A stretch of 18,908 bases of DNA, taken from Flavobacterium sp. (GTDB lineage Bacteria > Bacteroidota > Bacteroidia > Flavobacteriales > Flavobacteriaceae). The stretch lies in NCBI RefSeq assembly GCF_020217025.1, contig NZ_JAIWOF010000226.1, positions 1-18,908 on the forward strand, written 5' to 3'. The number at the start of each line of letters is the position of its first letter. Within the stretch, counting starts at the first letter, position 1. Both the position numbers and the translations under genes were made by a program. Under the pieces are notes generated by a model. That model made no database searches. It saw only the letters and a program-made list of their open reading frames with translations, and was not told the origin of the DNA. Shown piece by piece: positions 7,590-14,258 of this stretch.

Positions 7590-8026
7590 TGCTTTTATCA
7601 CAAAACAAGTGAAACGCCTTGGTATAGCTCTACCAACGCAATTTACTTTAAAAACCTCGGTGATGCTCAGTGTAAATTCTAACCAAAAAGAACACAAAAA
7701 CTACAATGGATAAGTGTTCTAGAAAACTAATTCTTAAAGAAAGAGTCACTTGTTCAGGAGATGCTTAACAGCATGACAAACTATGCGTATAGACTAATGT
7801 GAACCAGGAAATGTAAAACGTCTCTGTGGAGCTCTCTCAACATAATCCACTTTAAAAGAAGTTCGGTGAAACTCGGTGAAAAAAAATCCGCTAACCTCAG
7901 CGTTTTGCGCAAGCAAATCAGTATCATCCGCGTGCCACAAACCTGAAACCTGAAACAAACAAAAAACACCCCACTATTACAAGCGGGGCGTTTCTCTAAG
8001 TCAGTAATTTTGAACACTACTTCAAA
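7590..8026 (+). repeat. Gene-free stretch with mosaic intergenic repeats
   Basis: It holds degenerate copies of the repeat families seen at 10-11 and 13 kb. There is a TGCTTAACAGCAT...CTAATGTGAAC segment near 7761-7805, resembling the 150-bp unit at 10711. There are CTCGGTGA..CTCAGTGTAA and GTTCGGTGAAACTCGGTG segments. At 7889-7936 is an AAATCCGC...CATCCGCGTGCC element with a TTTGC-GCAA-GCAAA hairpin (7904-7917). A minus-strand open frame across 8017-7781 runs through the terminator and repeats and is not credible as a gene. Confidence 0.7.
7961..7990 (-). terminator. Rho-independent terminator of the 249-aa protein gene
   Basis: On the minus strand CGCCCCGC (7990-7983) pairs with GTGGGGTG (7974-7967), with two G-T pairs, across an 8-nt loop. 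It is followed by a run of six T (7966-7961). It lies 37 bp downstream of the stop codon at 8027. Confidence 0.85.
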
Positions 8027-8776
8027 CTAACTTAATTTTAGCAAATTCAACACGTTAAAAGCGCCATTGTTCAACATATACTGAGAACCATTCACCTCTT
8101 GAAAAAATTCAATCAAGATAAAATGCATTCCAGTACCAGTAGCTATTGGTACACTTGCTGGAGTCAATACAGGCGAAATCATCCCATTTGCCAAAGGATA
8201 TACTTCTTCAGGACTTTGGGTCAGCTCATAAGCACCTGAGGCAAAATCAATACGCAAAAACCCAACTTGCAAACTAAAATGAGTCGCCCCCTCAGGACTG
8301 CGCATTTGCTCCAATGGGTTGTAAGCGGCAATACTTACTGCTCCAGTAGTCGTATCAACAGAAACAATCGAATTCAATACACTACCAAAAGTAGCTCTTG
8401 CATTAAAATCAAATCCTTCCAAAATCGAAGTAGAGGTTGAACTATTCAATCCTTCTGCTACATTTCGCGCTCCACGAGCACTCACACTGTCCAAATTCTT
8501 AATTTGTCCCATAACCTTCACAAGCCTACTCGTCAGTTTACTGTCTTTCGCTCGAAACACCATCGGCCCCAATGCCGTACGCAATAATTTCCCCGAACTC
8601 GCAATACTGCCAAACTCAGCCCCATTCTCTCGTGTACGAGCAAACGCTGGGTCGTTCATAATTCGGTTTTTACTCACACCACCTTTGGTGCGCACAAAGT
8701 ACCCATCGGTACCTTTGTAGAAAGTAAGATCTTCCATCGTACCTTCTAATTTGATCAAGCTTTTTAATTTTGCCAT
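8027..8776 (-). CDS. Conserved Flavobacteria-type protein of unknown function, 249 aa
   Basis: The N-terminus MAKLKSLIKLEGTMEDLTFY and the following GGVSKNRIMNDPAFARTRENG are recognisable as a protein family seen repeatedly in Flavobacteria with no assigned function; this recollection is the only family evidence. Residues 1-110 are basic and helical (a TSRLVKVMGQIKNLD segment). Residues about 120-249 look like a beta-rich domain with many Ser/Thr and hydrophobic strands. There is no signal peptide or membrane segment. It has its own -7 box (TACCTTTG, 8808-8815 on the minus strand) and its own terminator, so it is a single-gene unit. An 11-bp iteron-like array lies about 240 bp upstream. Confidence 0.85.
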   Translation of the reverse strand: MAKLKSLIKLEGTMEDLTFYKGTDGYFVRTKGGVSKNRIMNDPAFARTRENGAEFGSIASSGKLLRTALGPMVFRAKDSKLTSRLVKVMGQIKNLDSVSARGARNVAEGLNSSTSTSILEGFDFNARATFGSVLNSIVSVDTTTGAVSIAAYNPLEQMRSPEGATHFSLQVGFLRIDFASGAYELTQSPEEVYPLANGMISPVLTPASVPIATGTGMHFILIEFFQEVNGSQYMLNNGAFNVLNLLKLS

Positions 8777-8807
8777 GATTTTAAATATTTAATTATTTAT
8801 ACTGACA

Positions 8808-8815
8808 CAAAGGTA
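8808..8815 (-). promoter_or_regulatory. -7 promoter box of the 249-aa protein gene
   Basis: The minus strand reads TACCTTTG, a perfect match to the Bacteroidota TAnnTTTG -7 element, 31 bp upstream of the ATG at 8776. No clear -33 TTG is seen at the usual distance. Confidence 0.6.
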
Positions 8816-9288
8816 GCCACGTACCAAAGGAGCTCTTGTAAATACTGCCGAAAACGAATTCTCTTGCATTCTTTTTCATAAAATAAACCAAGACATGCAA
8901 AATCCGCCAAAAACAACAATTATTACCATTTTTGCACAAAAAAGAAGCCAATCAATTGAAAATAAACGAATTAAAAAATAAGATAACAAATAGAAAAACA
9001 TACTAAAAAACAACCTTAGTGTATGAGGAGTGTATGAGGAGTGTATCAATAGTGTATGCCAAGTGTATGCTAGAAGTATGGTAGAGGTATACCAAAGCTA
9101 CCTCAGAAGTTACAAATAGGTAAACACTCCTTAAGTCCAATCAAGAGCCTGTCCAGAATCTTCAGGAGGATAATTACTTCTAAGAAATTTTACAATAATT
9201 ACTATTCTAAAGATTACTTCCATTTCTTCAATCGGTGTCCTAAAACAAGAACAAGTTCAAATTCAAAATTCAAGTACAAAATAGATAC
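8816..9288. other. Gene-free stretch upstream of the 249-aa gene
   Basis: AT-rich DNA with no credible gene. It contains the 11-bp iteron-like array (9018-9094) and, at about 9150-9260, a degraded copy of the AAAGATTACTTC-ATTTCTT-AATC element found at 10.57, 11.15 and 14.22 kb, followed by CAAGTTCAAATTCAAAATTCAAG low-complexity sequence. Confidence 0.6.
9018..9094 (+). repeat. 11-bp iteron-like tandem array
   Basis: Five consecutive 11-bp units begin AGTGTAT (9018, 9029, 9040, 9051, 9062); the first two are identical AGTGTATGAGG. Two further units (9073 and 9084) keep only the GTAT core in exact 11-bp phase. Seven GTAT cores therefore fall on the same helical face. A period of 11 is not codon-based and there is no open frame through it. 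Confidence 0.85.
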
Positions 9289-9480
9289 TTAGTAGCATAA
9301 CAATGCGATTAGGTAAGTGTAAACTATGAAAAGTGAAACGCCTAGAACTAACTCAATCCAGTCTATTGTGTCTATGTGGTTAAATAAGTTAAATTGTAAG
9401 AAAATAAACAAATTCGAAATAGCAACAACTGAGTAAAAAACATAGAATATAATTTTTATAAAAAATCTAAAAAAAGGCAA
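9289..9480 (-). CDS. Doubtful small membrane ORF, 63 aa
   Basis: This open frame encodes two hydrophobic segments (about residues 5-28 and 40-62) separated by an acidic turn, so a two-helix membrane protein is possible. Against this, the DNA of its C-terminal half (about 9317-9380) is clearly related to the non-coding 150-bp repeat at 10711-11010: both read CTA.TGTGAAC/GTAAACTAT...AACGCCTA...TATTGTGTCTATGT. It may be an intact member of a gene whose decayed copies became repeats, or an accidental frame in such a repeat. No promoter or ribosome-binding site stands out. Confidence 0.3.
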   Translation of the reverse strand: MPFFRFFIKIIFYVFYSVVAISNLFIFLQFNLFNHIDTIDWIELVLGVSLFIVYTYLIALLCY

Positions 9481-9619
9481 AAAGTGGCGAAAAAGCAGTA
9501 AAAAAATACTTATTTTAATCTAAAAACCAACAAAATCGACCTGAAATTAAAACATCGGCTTTGTTGAAAACTCCATCCAATTGTTAAAAACTTATAGAAA
9601 CAACTTGTTAAATTATTGC

Positions 9620-9627
9620 TAAATTTG
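9620..9627 (+). promoter_or_regulatory. -7 promoter box upstream of the small HTH-like gene
   Basis: TAAATTTG is a perfect TAnnTTTG match about 120 bp upstream of the start at 9747. The long leader contains a 10-bp inverted repeat, TTGTTAAATT (9605-9614) and AATTTAACAA (9673-9682), and a 27-codon open frame (9701-9784) that overlaps the start of the next gene. Confidence 0.45.
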
Positions 9628-9746
9628 TAAACATACCGTTAGCAAATTATTACATAATGGCTAGCTAAACCAAATTTAACAAACTCAAAATAATTTAAAC
9701 ATGAAAAAACTAACAAGACAGGCGGAAAAATTAAAGAAAATTAGGA

Positions 9747-9974
9747 ATGTCAAGAACCATTTTAAGAATTTGCATCACTACTAAAGACATAATGAACATA
9801 GAAGAATGTTCCCCTCGTACCGCTTCTCAAAAGATGAGCGACATGCGTGCATACTTCAAAAAAACAGAAAAAGGACGCAAAATCACATTCACAGATTATG
9901 CAAAATACACAGGCATTCCCATAGAAGAGCTTGAACCCTTTCGTCTTCCACCAAATTATAAAGTAGCTTCTTAA
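9747..9974 (+). CDS. Small HTH-like DNA-binding protein, 75 aa
   Basis: A compact basic protein. Residues 10-60, TTKDIMNIEECSPRTASQKM followed by a short RAYFKK helix and ITFTDYAKYTGIPIEEL, follow the pattern of small Bacteroidota proteins with an excisionase/MerR-like helix-turn-helix (T-x-D-I-M...RTA...M..R....ITF..YA.YTGI). Its likely role is DNA binding as a regulator, perhaps phage- or element-related; there is no mobile-element gene nearby to fix this. A 27-codon frame starting at 9701 overlaps its first codons in another frame and could be a leader peptide or the trace of a frameshift. A perfect -7 box lies about 120 bp upstream. The product is moderately supported; the precise function is unknown. 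Confidence 0.6.
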   Translation: MSRTILRICITTKDIMNIEECSPRTASQKMSDMRAYFKKTEKGRKITFTDYAKYTGIPIEELEPFRLPPNYKVAS

Positions 9975-10206
9975 GCTTCAATTATAGCATATTTCCCCAA
10001 TTCCCCCTTTCCATCATTACCAAAACTGGTAAAACCCCAAATACACTTTATCTCCCAATAAAGAAATCCGTAACCATCAGCAAAATCATCGTCATCCGCG
10101 TTCTTATAAGATTGCAACTCCTCTGTGCAACTCAATCAACACAATCCACTTCCAAAAAAACTTAGTGTAACTCTGTGCAAAACTTAGTGCTACTTTGTGT
10201 AACTAA

Positions 10207-10260
10207 AAATCAGGCACCACCAGCGCTCCGCCGAGGCGGACCCGTTTCATCCGCGTGCCA
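10207..10260 (+). repeat. Covarying-hairpin repeat element, copy 1
   Basis: Element of the form ACCAGCG-hairpin-CCCGTTTCATCCGCGTGCC. The stem is TCCGCC (10227-10232), GA, GGCGGA (10235-10240). Copies at 7889, 10631 and 14259 keep the flanks while the stem arms change together. Confidence 0.8.
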
Positions 10261-10316
10261 ACTCAAGAACAACTTCAAAATTCAACATTCGTTATTCATC
10301 ATTCAACATTCAAAAA

Positions 10317-10524
10317 CACCAGCAACACCCCTAAAGTCCCCTCAAGGGGACAATTCCTATCAAGAACTTTAAACGTCATAACTTTTCATAAGAAATCCGT
10401 AACCATCAGCAAAATCATCGTCATCCGCGTTCTTATAAGAGTGCAACGCTTCTGTGTAACTCTCTCAACACAATCCACTTCAAAGAAACTCCGTGTAACT
10501 CTGTGCAAAACTTAGTGCTATATT
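10317..10524 (+). repeat. About 200-bp dispersed repeat, copy 1
   Basis: Starts CACCCCTAAAGTCCCCTCAA, contains the perfect hairpin GTCCCCTCAAGGGGAC (10336-10351), runs through CTATCAAGAACTTTAAACG and ATAACTTTTCATAAG into the AAATCCGTAAC...CTCTGTGTAACTC element. The same composite occurs at 13118-13290 in direct orientation, nearly identical over its first 80 bp. Confidence 0.85.
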
Positions 10525-10630
10525 TTTACACTAGCCTTCGACAAGCTCAGGATGACAATCGTGACAATAAATTTCTAAAGATTAAAAATTATAAAGATTA
10601 CTTCAATTTCTTTAATCCGTGTTCCAAAAA

Positions 10631-10682
10631 AATCCGCCACCACCAGCGCTCCGCCTAGGCGGACCCGTTTCATCCGCGTGCC
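10631..10682 (+). repeat. Covarying-hairpin repeat element, copy 2
   Basis: Same flanks as the copy at 10207, with stem TCCGCC (10650-10655), TA, GGCGGA (10658-10663). It is preceded by an AAAGATTACTTCAATTTCTT element and followed directly by the 150-bp tandem repeat. Confidence 0.8.
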
Positions 10683-10710
10683 AACTCAAGAACAAATTCA
10701 ACATTCATCA

Positions 10711-11030
10711 TTCGTTATTCATCATTCAACATTAAAAAAATGCTCAACAGCATAATGAACTACACACCCATTCTAATGTGAACTATACAAAGTACAACGC
10801 CTAAAATCAACACAAACAAAAGCTATTGTGTCTATGTTGTTGCAACTTCAAAATTCAACATTCGTTATTCATCATTCAACATTAAAAAAATGCTCAACAG
10901 CATAATGAACTACACACCCATTCTAATGTGAACTATGCCAAGTACAACGCCTAAAATCAACACAAACAAAAGCTATTGTGTCTATGTGGTTGCAACTTCA
11001 AAATTCAAAATTCTTTATTCATCATTCAAA
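10711..11030 (+). repeat. 150-bp tandem repeat, two full copies and a partial third
   Basis: TTCGTTATTC begins at 10711 and again at 10861; TTCTTTATTC follows at 11011. This gives an exact 150-bp period. The two full copies differ only at a few bases (for example CTATACAAAG versus CTATGCCAAG, and TGTTGTTG versus TGTGGTTG). Each unit holds a TGCTCAACAGCATAATG motif with a TGCT/AGCA stem. The near identity points to recent duplication. Confidence 0.92.
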
Positions 11031-11232
11031 ACACCCGCAACACCCCTAAGTCCCCTCAAGGGGACAATTCCTTCTAAGAAATTTTAGTGCTATATTTTTT
11101 CATTAGCCTTCGACAAGCTAAGAATGTCAATAATGACAATGAATTTCTAAAGATTAAAATTATAGAGATTACTTCAATTTCTTTAATCTGTGTTCCAAAA
11201 AAAGCAAGTTTAAGTACACCTTCAAAAATAAA

Positions 11233-11745
11233 CTATTTCAAATACTGCTCTCCTATCACCTTACGTATCGAAACAAAACCAATTTTATCCAAATCAATTT
11301 CCGAACGTTTCACCCATACCAACTCCTGAATTTCGTCTTCAGCAGCTACATTTATGGCATCTGAAGGCAAGGCGCATTCATAAAAAATATCCATCGTTCG
11401 GTACGGCACGTTTTTATACAAATAATTATTCGGTGAAGTCGTAACATACTTTAAATCCGAAGGCTGCAAGTCCAAGCCCAATTCTTCTCTAATCTCTCTA
11501 CAAGCCGCTTCTTCCGCCGTTTCATTCGGGTCAATAAAGCCACCAGGCAAATCCCATTTCCCTTTATCAGGATCTACATTTCGAACCGTAAACAACACCT
11601 TGTCTTCAAACGTAAAAACAAGCGCTACAGCCGCCGCAATATTATGATAATAAGTAAACCCACAATCCGCACACAAAAACCGACGATTATCAGGAAACGA
11701 AAAATGCGTTGAAGCACAACTAGGACAAAATTTGAAAAAACTCAT
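11233..11745 (-). CDS. NUDIX hydrolase with N-terminal zinc ribbon, 170 aa
   Basis: Hydrolyses a nucleoside diphosphate linked to another group; the substrate cannot be told, but the zinc ribbon plus NUDIX layout is shared with NudC-like and NADH/ADP-sugar pyrophosphatase-like proteins. Four cysteines (C7, C10, C25, C28) make the ribbon. The NUDIX box is complete, GX5EX7REUXEEXGU, at residues 69-91 (GGFIDPNE...REIREELGL). It is short for NudC itself, which carries a further N-terminal domain. A perfect -7 box lies 24 bp upstream, overlapping the edge of a CTTTTTA microsatellite that separates it from the divergent glycosyltransferase gene. Confidence 0.93.
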   Translation of the reverse strand: MSFFKFCPSCASTHFSFPDNRRFLCADCGFTYYHNIAAAVALVFTFEDKVLFTVRNVDPDKGKWDLPGGFIDPNETAEEAACREIREELGLDLQPSDLKYVTTSPNNYLYKNVPYRTMDIFYECALPSDAINVAAEDEIQELVWVKRSEIDLDKIGFVSIRKVIGEQYLK

Positions 11746-11768
11746 TTTTAAGTGATTAGTGATTAATG

Positions 11769-11776
11769 CAAATTTA
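11769..11776 (-). promoter_or_regulatory. -7 promoter box of the NUDIX gene
   Basis: The minus strand reads TAAATTTG, a perfect TAnnTTTG match, 23 bp upstream of the ATG. The -33 position falls inside the CTTTTTA repeat array. Confidence 0.7.
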
Positions 11777-11846
11777 CTTTTTACTTTTTACTTTTTACTT
11801 TTTACTTTTTACTTTTTACTTTTTACTTTTTACTTTTTACTTTTTA
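11777..11846 (+). repeat. Microsatellite, ten perfect CTTTTTA units
   Basis: Ten exact 7-bp units fill the space between the divergent -7 boxes of the NUDIX and glycosyltransferase genes. Copy number changes would move the two promoters relative to each other in 7-bp steps. A second array of the same unit lies at 13401-13456. Confidence 0.95.
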
Positions 11847-11855
11847 CTTAATACC

Positions 11856-11863
11856 TATCTTTG
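11856..11863 (+). promoter_or_regulatory. -7 promoter box of the glycosyltransferase gene (nearly leaderless)
   Basis: TATCTTTG is a perfect TAnnTTTG match ending only 4 bp before the ATG at 11868, so transcription should begin at or very close to the start codon. The -33 region lies in the end of the microsatellite. Confidence 0.7.
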
Positions 11864-11867
11864 CCCC

Positions 11868-13082
11868 ATGAAGCACTTAGTCATCATCGGAGCCGTATGG
11901 CCAGAACCCAATTCAACCGCAGCAGGAAGCAGAATGTTGCAACTCATTGCCTTGTTTCAAAAGCAAGACTATGAAATCACGTTTTTGTGTTCAGCTATGC
12001 CATCTAATTTCTCTTTTGATTTAAGTACCATTTCAGTTAAAACGCAAGCGATTCAATTAAATGACAGTTCTTTCGACACCCTTATCAAAGAATTAAATCC
12101 CAATGTAGTGCTGTTTGACCGTTTTATGATAGAAGAACAATATGGCTGGCGCGTTATGGAAAACTGCCCGAATGCACTACGAATTTTAGATACCGAAGAC
12201 TTACATTTTCTAAGAAAAGCTAGAGAAGTGGCGTTCAAACAAAATCGCGAACTGGTTTTTGAAGACTACATTTCCGATGTTTTCAAACGCGAAATGGCTT
12301 CCATTTACAGATGCGATTTAACGTTGTTGATTTCCGAATACGAAATGCAATTGGCTACAGAAACGTTTAAGATTGATGCATCTCTTTTGTACTATTTGCC
12401 TTTCCTATCGGAAGAAATAAACCCAAATGTTCCAAAGTTGGAAGAGCGAAACCATTTTGTAAGCATCGGCAACTTTTTGCACGAACCCAATTGGCAAACC
12501 GTTTTACAACTAAAAAAACAATGGAAATCCATCAAAAAACAACTTCCTGAAGCCGAACTTCACGTGTACGGCGCTTATGTATCCGAAAAAGGAAAACAAT
12601 TGCATAACGAAAAAGAAGCTTTTTTAATTAAAGGAAGAGCAGAAAGTGTAATAGAAGTCTATGCAAAAGCAAAAGTATTGTTAGCCCCAATTCCCTACGG
12701 AGCTGGTTTGAAAGGCAAATTATTTGAAGCCATGCAACAAGGATTACCTTCAGTAACCACTAAAATGGGCGCTGAAGCCATGCACGGCAATTTAGATTGG
12801 AACGGATTCATCACTTCAGATGAAAATGATTTTGTAGAAAAAGCAGTCGAATTATATTCCAATAAATCCCTTTGGGAAACCGCTCAACAAAACGGATATG
12901 AGATTATAGAAAAACGTTTTAAAAAGGAATTATTTGCAAGTGATTTTATCAATCAAGTAGAATATCTTCAAGAGCATTTGAAAACACACAGAAACCAAAA
13001 CTTCTTAGGACAAATACTACAACACCAAAGCTTACAAAGCACCAAGTACATGAGCAAGTGGATTGAAGCGAAGAACAAATAG
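11868..13082 (+). CDS. GT4-like glycosyltransferase, 404 aa
   Basis: GT-B fold glycosyltransferase, probably acting on surface polysaccharide or a glycoprotein in the cytoplasm or at the inner membrane face. The N-terminal Rossmann domain opens with MKHLVIIGAVWPEPNSTAAG. The C-terminal domain has FVSIGNFLHEPNW (about 197-209) and the donor-binding stretch GAGLKGKLFEAMQQGLPSV (278-296), followed by GAEAM. The frame is open further upstream to 11766, but those 34 residues are translated from the microsatellite (repeated FYFLLFT); the -7 box sits 4 bp before the ATG at 11868, which decides the start. It is a single gene, bounded on both sides by CTTTTTA arrays and followed by the second copy of the 200-bp dispersed repeat. 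Donor and acceptor are unknown. Confidence 0.88.
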   Translation: MKHLVIIGAVWPEPNSTAAGSRMLQLIALFQKQDYEITFLCSAMPSNFSFDLSTISVKTQAIQLNDSSFDTLIKELNPNVVLFDRFMIEEQYGWRVMENCPNALRILDTEDLHFLRKAREVAFKQNRELVFEDYISDVFKREMASIYRCDLTLLISEYEMQLATETFKIDASLLYYLPFLSEEINPNVPKLEERNHFVSIGNFLHEPNWQTVLQLKKQWKSIKKQLPEAELHVYGAYVSEKGKQLHNEKEAFLIKGRAESVIEVYAKAKVLLAPIPYGAGLKGKLFEAMQQGLPSVTTKMGAEAMHGNLDWNGFITSDENDFVEKAVELYSNKSLWETAQQNGYEIIEKRFKKELFASDFINQVEYLQEHLKTHRNQNFLGQILQHQSLQSTKYMSKWIEAKNK

Positions 13083-13396
13083 CAAGAACAAGGGCAAAAA
13101 TCAACTACAAACCTGCAACACCCCTAAAGTCCCCTCAAGGGGACAATTCCTATCAAGAACTTTAAACGTTATAACTTTTCATAAGAAATCCGTAACTATC
13201 TGTAAAATCATCATTCGCGTTTCTATTCAAGTGCAACGCCTCTGTGTAACTCTTCAACACAATCCATATCAAAAAAAACTCGGTGAAGCTCGGTGTAAAA
13301 AAACTATGTGTCTATGTGGTTTAAAAATCTGTGTTCCAAAATAAAAATCAAGGGCAAAGACAAGTTCAAATCTAAAAGTTAAATAAAAGTAAGCGA
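13083..13396 (+). repeat. Gene-free stretch with dispersed repeat, copy 2
   Basis: Positions 13118-13290 repeat the composite at 10317-10524: CACCCCTAAAG, the hairpin GTCCCCTCAAGGGGAC (13129-13144), ATAACTTTTCATAAG and a diverged AAATCCGTAAC...CTCTGTGTAACTC segment. This is followed by CTCGGTGAAGCTCGGTG and CTATGTGTCTATGTGG motifs shared with the other mosaics. An open frame across it shares the repeat-encoded peptide with the one at 10.3 kb and is not a gene. Confidence 0.8.
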
Positions 13397-13400
13397 AAAA

Positions 13401-13456
13401 CTTTTCACTTTTTACTTTTCACTTTTTACTTTTTACTTTTTACTTTTTACTTTTCA
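13401..13456 (+). repeat. Microsatellite, eight CTTTT(T/C)A units
   Basis: Eight 7-bp units, five CTTTTTA and three CTTTTCA, end 5 bp before the miaE stop codon on the plus-strand map. The array is a direct repeat of the one at 11777-11846, so the glycosyltransferase gene lies between two copies. Confidence 0.92.
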
Positions 13457-13461
13457 CTAAC

Positions 13462-14043
13462 CTACCCATGAATCGTCTCCGATTTCCCGTAACTTGCAAT
13501 TACTTTGGCTTCAAATTCTAACCATTCTTCCCAACGTTTTTTTACGTCGTACCCTTCTTCTGCTAATTCGTGAGCAAATTGCAAGAAAGAAGTATAATGA
13601 TTGGCTTCTGAAATCATTAATTCTCTATAAAAAACTGCTAATTCTTCGTCTTTGATATTATCTGAAAGTACTTTGAATCGTTCGCAACTTCTGGCTTCAA
13701 TCATAGCTGCAAATAACATGCGTTCTACAATTAAGTGCTTACGATTACCGGGTTTCATGAATTTGAATAAATCGTTTACATAACTATCTTTTCGTTCACG
13801 ACCTAACACCCAACCACGCACTTTGATAATCTCATGCACTTGCTCAAAATGATCCATTTCTTCTTTCGCAATCATAGTCAATTCAGTTGTGATTTCCGTA
13901 AACTCAGGCAACATATTAATTAACATGATAGCATTAGAAGACGCTTTCAATTCGCACCAAGCATGATCGGTTAGAATTTCTTCTAAATTTCCTTCTGCTA
14001 TGTTGGCCCATCTTGGGTCGGTTGGTAATTTTAAACGAAACAT
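13462..14043 (-). CDS. miaE: tRNA-(ms2io6A)-hydroxylase, MiaE-like, 193 aa
   Basis: Non-heme diiron monooxygenase that hydroxylates the isopentenyl group of ms2i6A at position 37 of tRNAs reading U-starting codons. The fold is ferritin-like, and the diiron ligands are visible: Glu31 in HAWCELKASSNA, Glu62 and His65 in EEMDHF, Glu116 in MIEARSCERF, Glu146 and His149 in SEANHY. The opening LKLPTDPRW and the overall length fit the family. A perfect -7 box (TAAATTTG, 14064-14071 minus strand) lies 20 bp upstream, so it is its own transcription unit. Its stop lies next to the CTTTTCA/CTTTTTA microsatellite, with no other terminator seen. The family assignment is strong; activity on tRNA is inferred from the family. 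Confidence 0.94.
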   Translation of the reverse strand: MFRLKLPTDPRWANIAEGNLEEILTDHAWCELKASSNAIMLINMLPEFTEITTELTMIAKEEMDHFEQVHEIIKVRGWVLGRERKDSYVNDLFKFMKPGNRKHLIVERMLFAAMIEARSCERFKVLSDNIKDEELAVFYRELMISEANHYTSFLQFAHELAEEGYDVKKRWEEWLEFEAKVIASYGKSETIHG

Positions 14044-14063
14044 TTATTAATGATTTAGTTGTG

Positions 14064-14071
14064 CAAATTTA
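14064..14071 (-). promoter_or_regulatory. -7 promoter box of miaE
   Basis: The minus strand reads TAAATTTG, a perfect TAnnTTTG match 20 bp upstream of the ATG at 14043. Confidence 0.7.
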
Positions 14072-14094
14072 GAAAATAATACTTTAAACGGAGA

Positions 14095-14176
14095 ATAAGT
14101 TCAAGGGCAAGTTCAAGGGCAATGTACTTTACTTATAAAAATTAAAACATATAAGTCATATAAGTCATATAAGTAA
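14095..14176 (+). repeat. Short tandem repeats upstream of miaE
   Basis: AAGTTCAAGGGC is repeated at 14097-14122, and the 9-bp unit ATATAAGTC is repeated three times (about 14149-14173, the last unit incomplete). The same AAGTTCAAGGGC motif recurs at 18733-18755 upstream of menA. Confidence 0.75.
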
Positions 14177-14258
14177 AACTAGTGAAACGTTTCGTCTAAT
14201 AAAGTACATATAATATTTTGAAGATTACTTCAATTTATCCAATCTATGTTTCAAAAAA

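Larger units (their letters stand above)
9975..11232 (+). repeat. 1.26-kb gene-free repeat mosaic
   Basis: No credible gene. It holds, in one orientation: two copies of an AAATCCGTAACCATCAG...CTCTGTG element (10066-10207, 10391-10524), two hairpin elements with covarying stems (10207-10260, 10631-10682), two GTCCCCTCAAGGGGAC elements (10336-10351, 11050-11065), two GCCTTCGACAAGCT...TTTAATC elements (10533-10628, 11105-11200) and a 150-bp tandem repeat (10711-11030). Open frames across it are made of these repeats in several reading frames. Confidence 0.85.

Noticed and set aside
7781..8017. Minus-strand 78-aa open frame
   Set aside because: It runs through the terminator of the 249-aa gene and through repeat copies; its composition is not protein-like.
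9701..9784. 27-codon frame overlapping the start of the small HTH-like gene
   Set aside because: It could be a leader peptide or chance; there is no supporting motif, so it is only mentioned with the promoter entry.
10175..10515. Overlapping plus-strand open frames of 65 and 86 aa, and a related 93-aa frame at 13063-13344
   Set aside because: They are translations of the dispersed repeats in different frames, sharing the peptide encoded by the GTCCCCTCAAGGGGAC composite.
10711..11030. CRISPR array
   Set aside because: The units are 150 bp, contiguous and near-identical throughout, with no repeat-spacer alternation and no cas genes.
11766..11867. N-terminal extension of the glycosyltransferase through the CTTTTTA array
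   Set aside because: The extra 34 residues are only the translated microsatellite, and a perfect -7 box ends 4 bp before the ATG at 11868.
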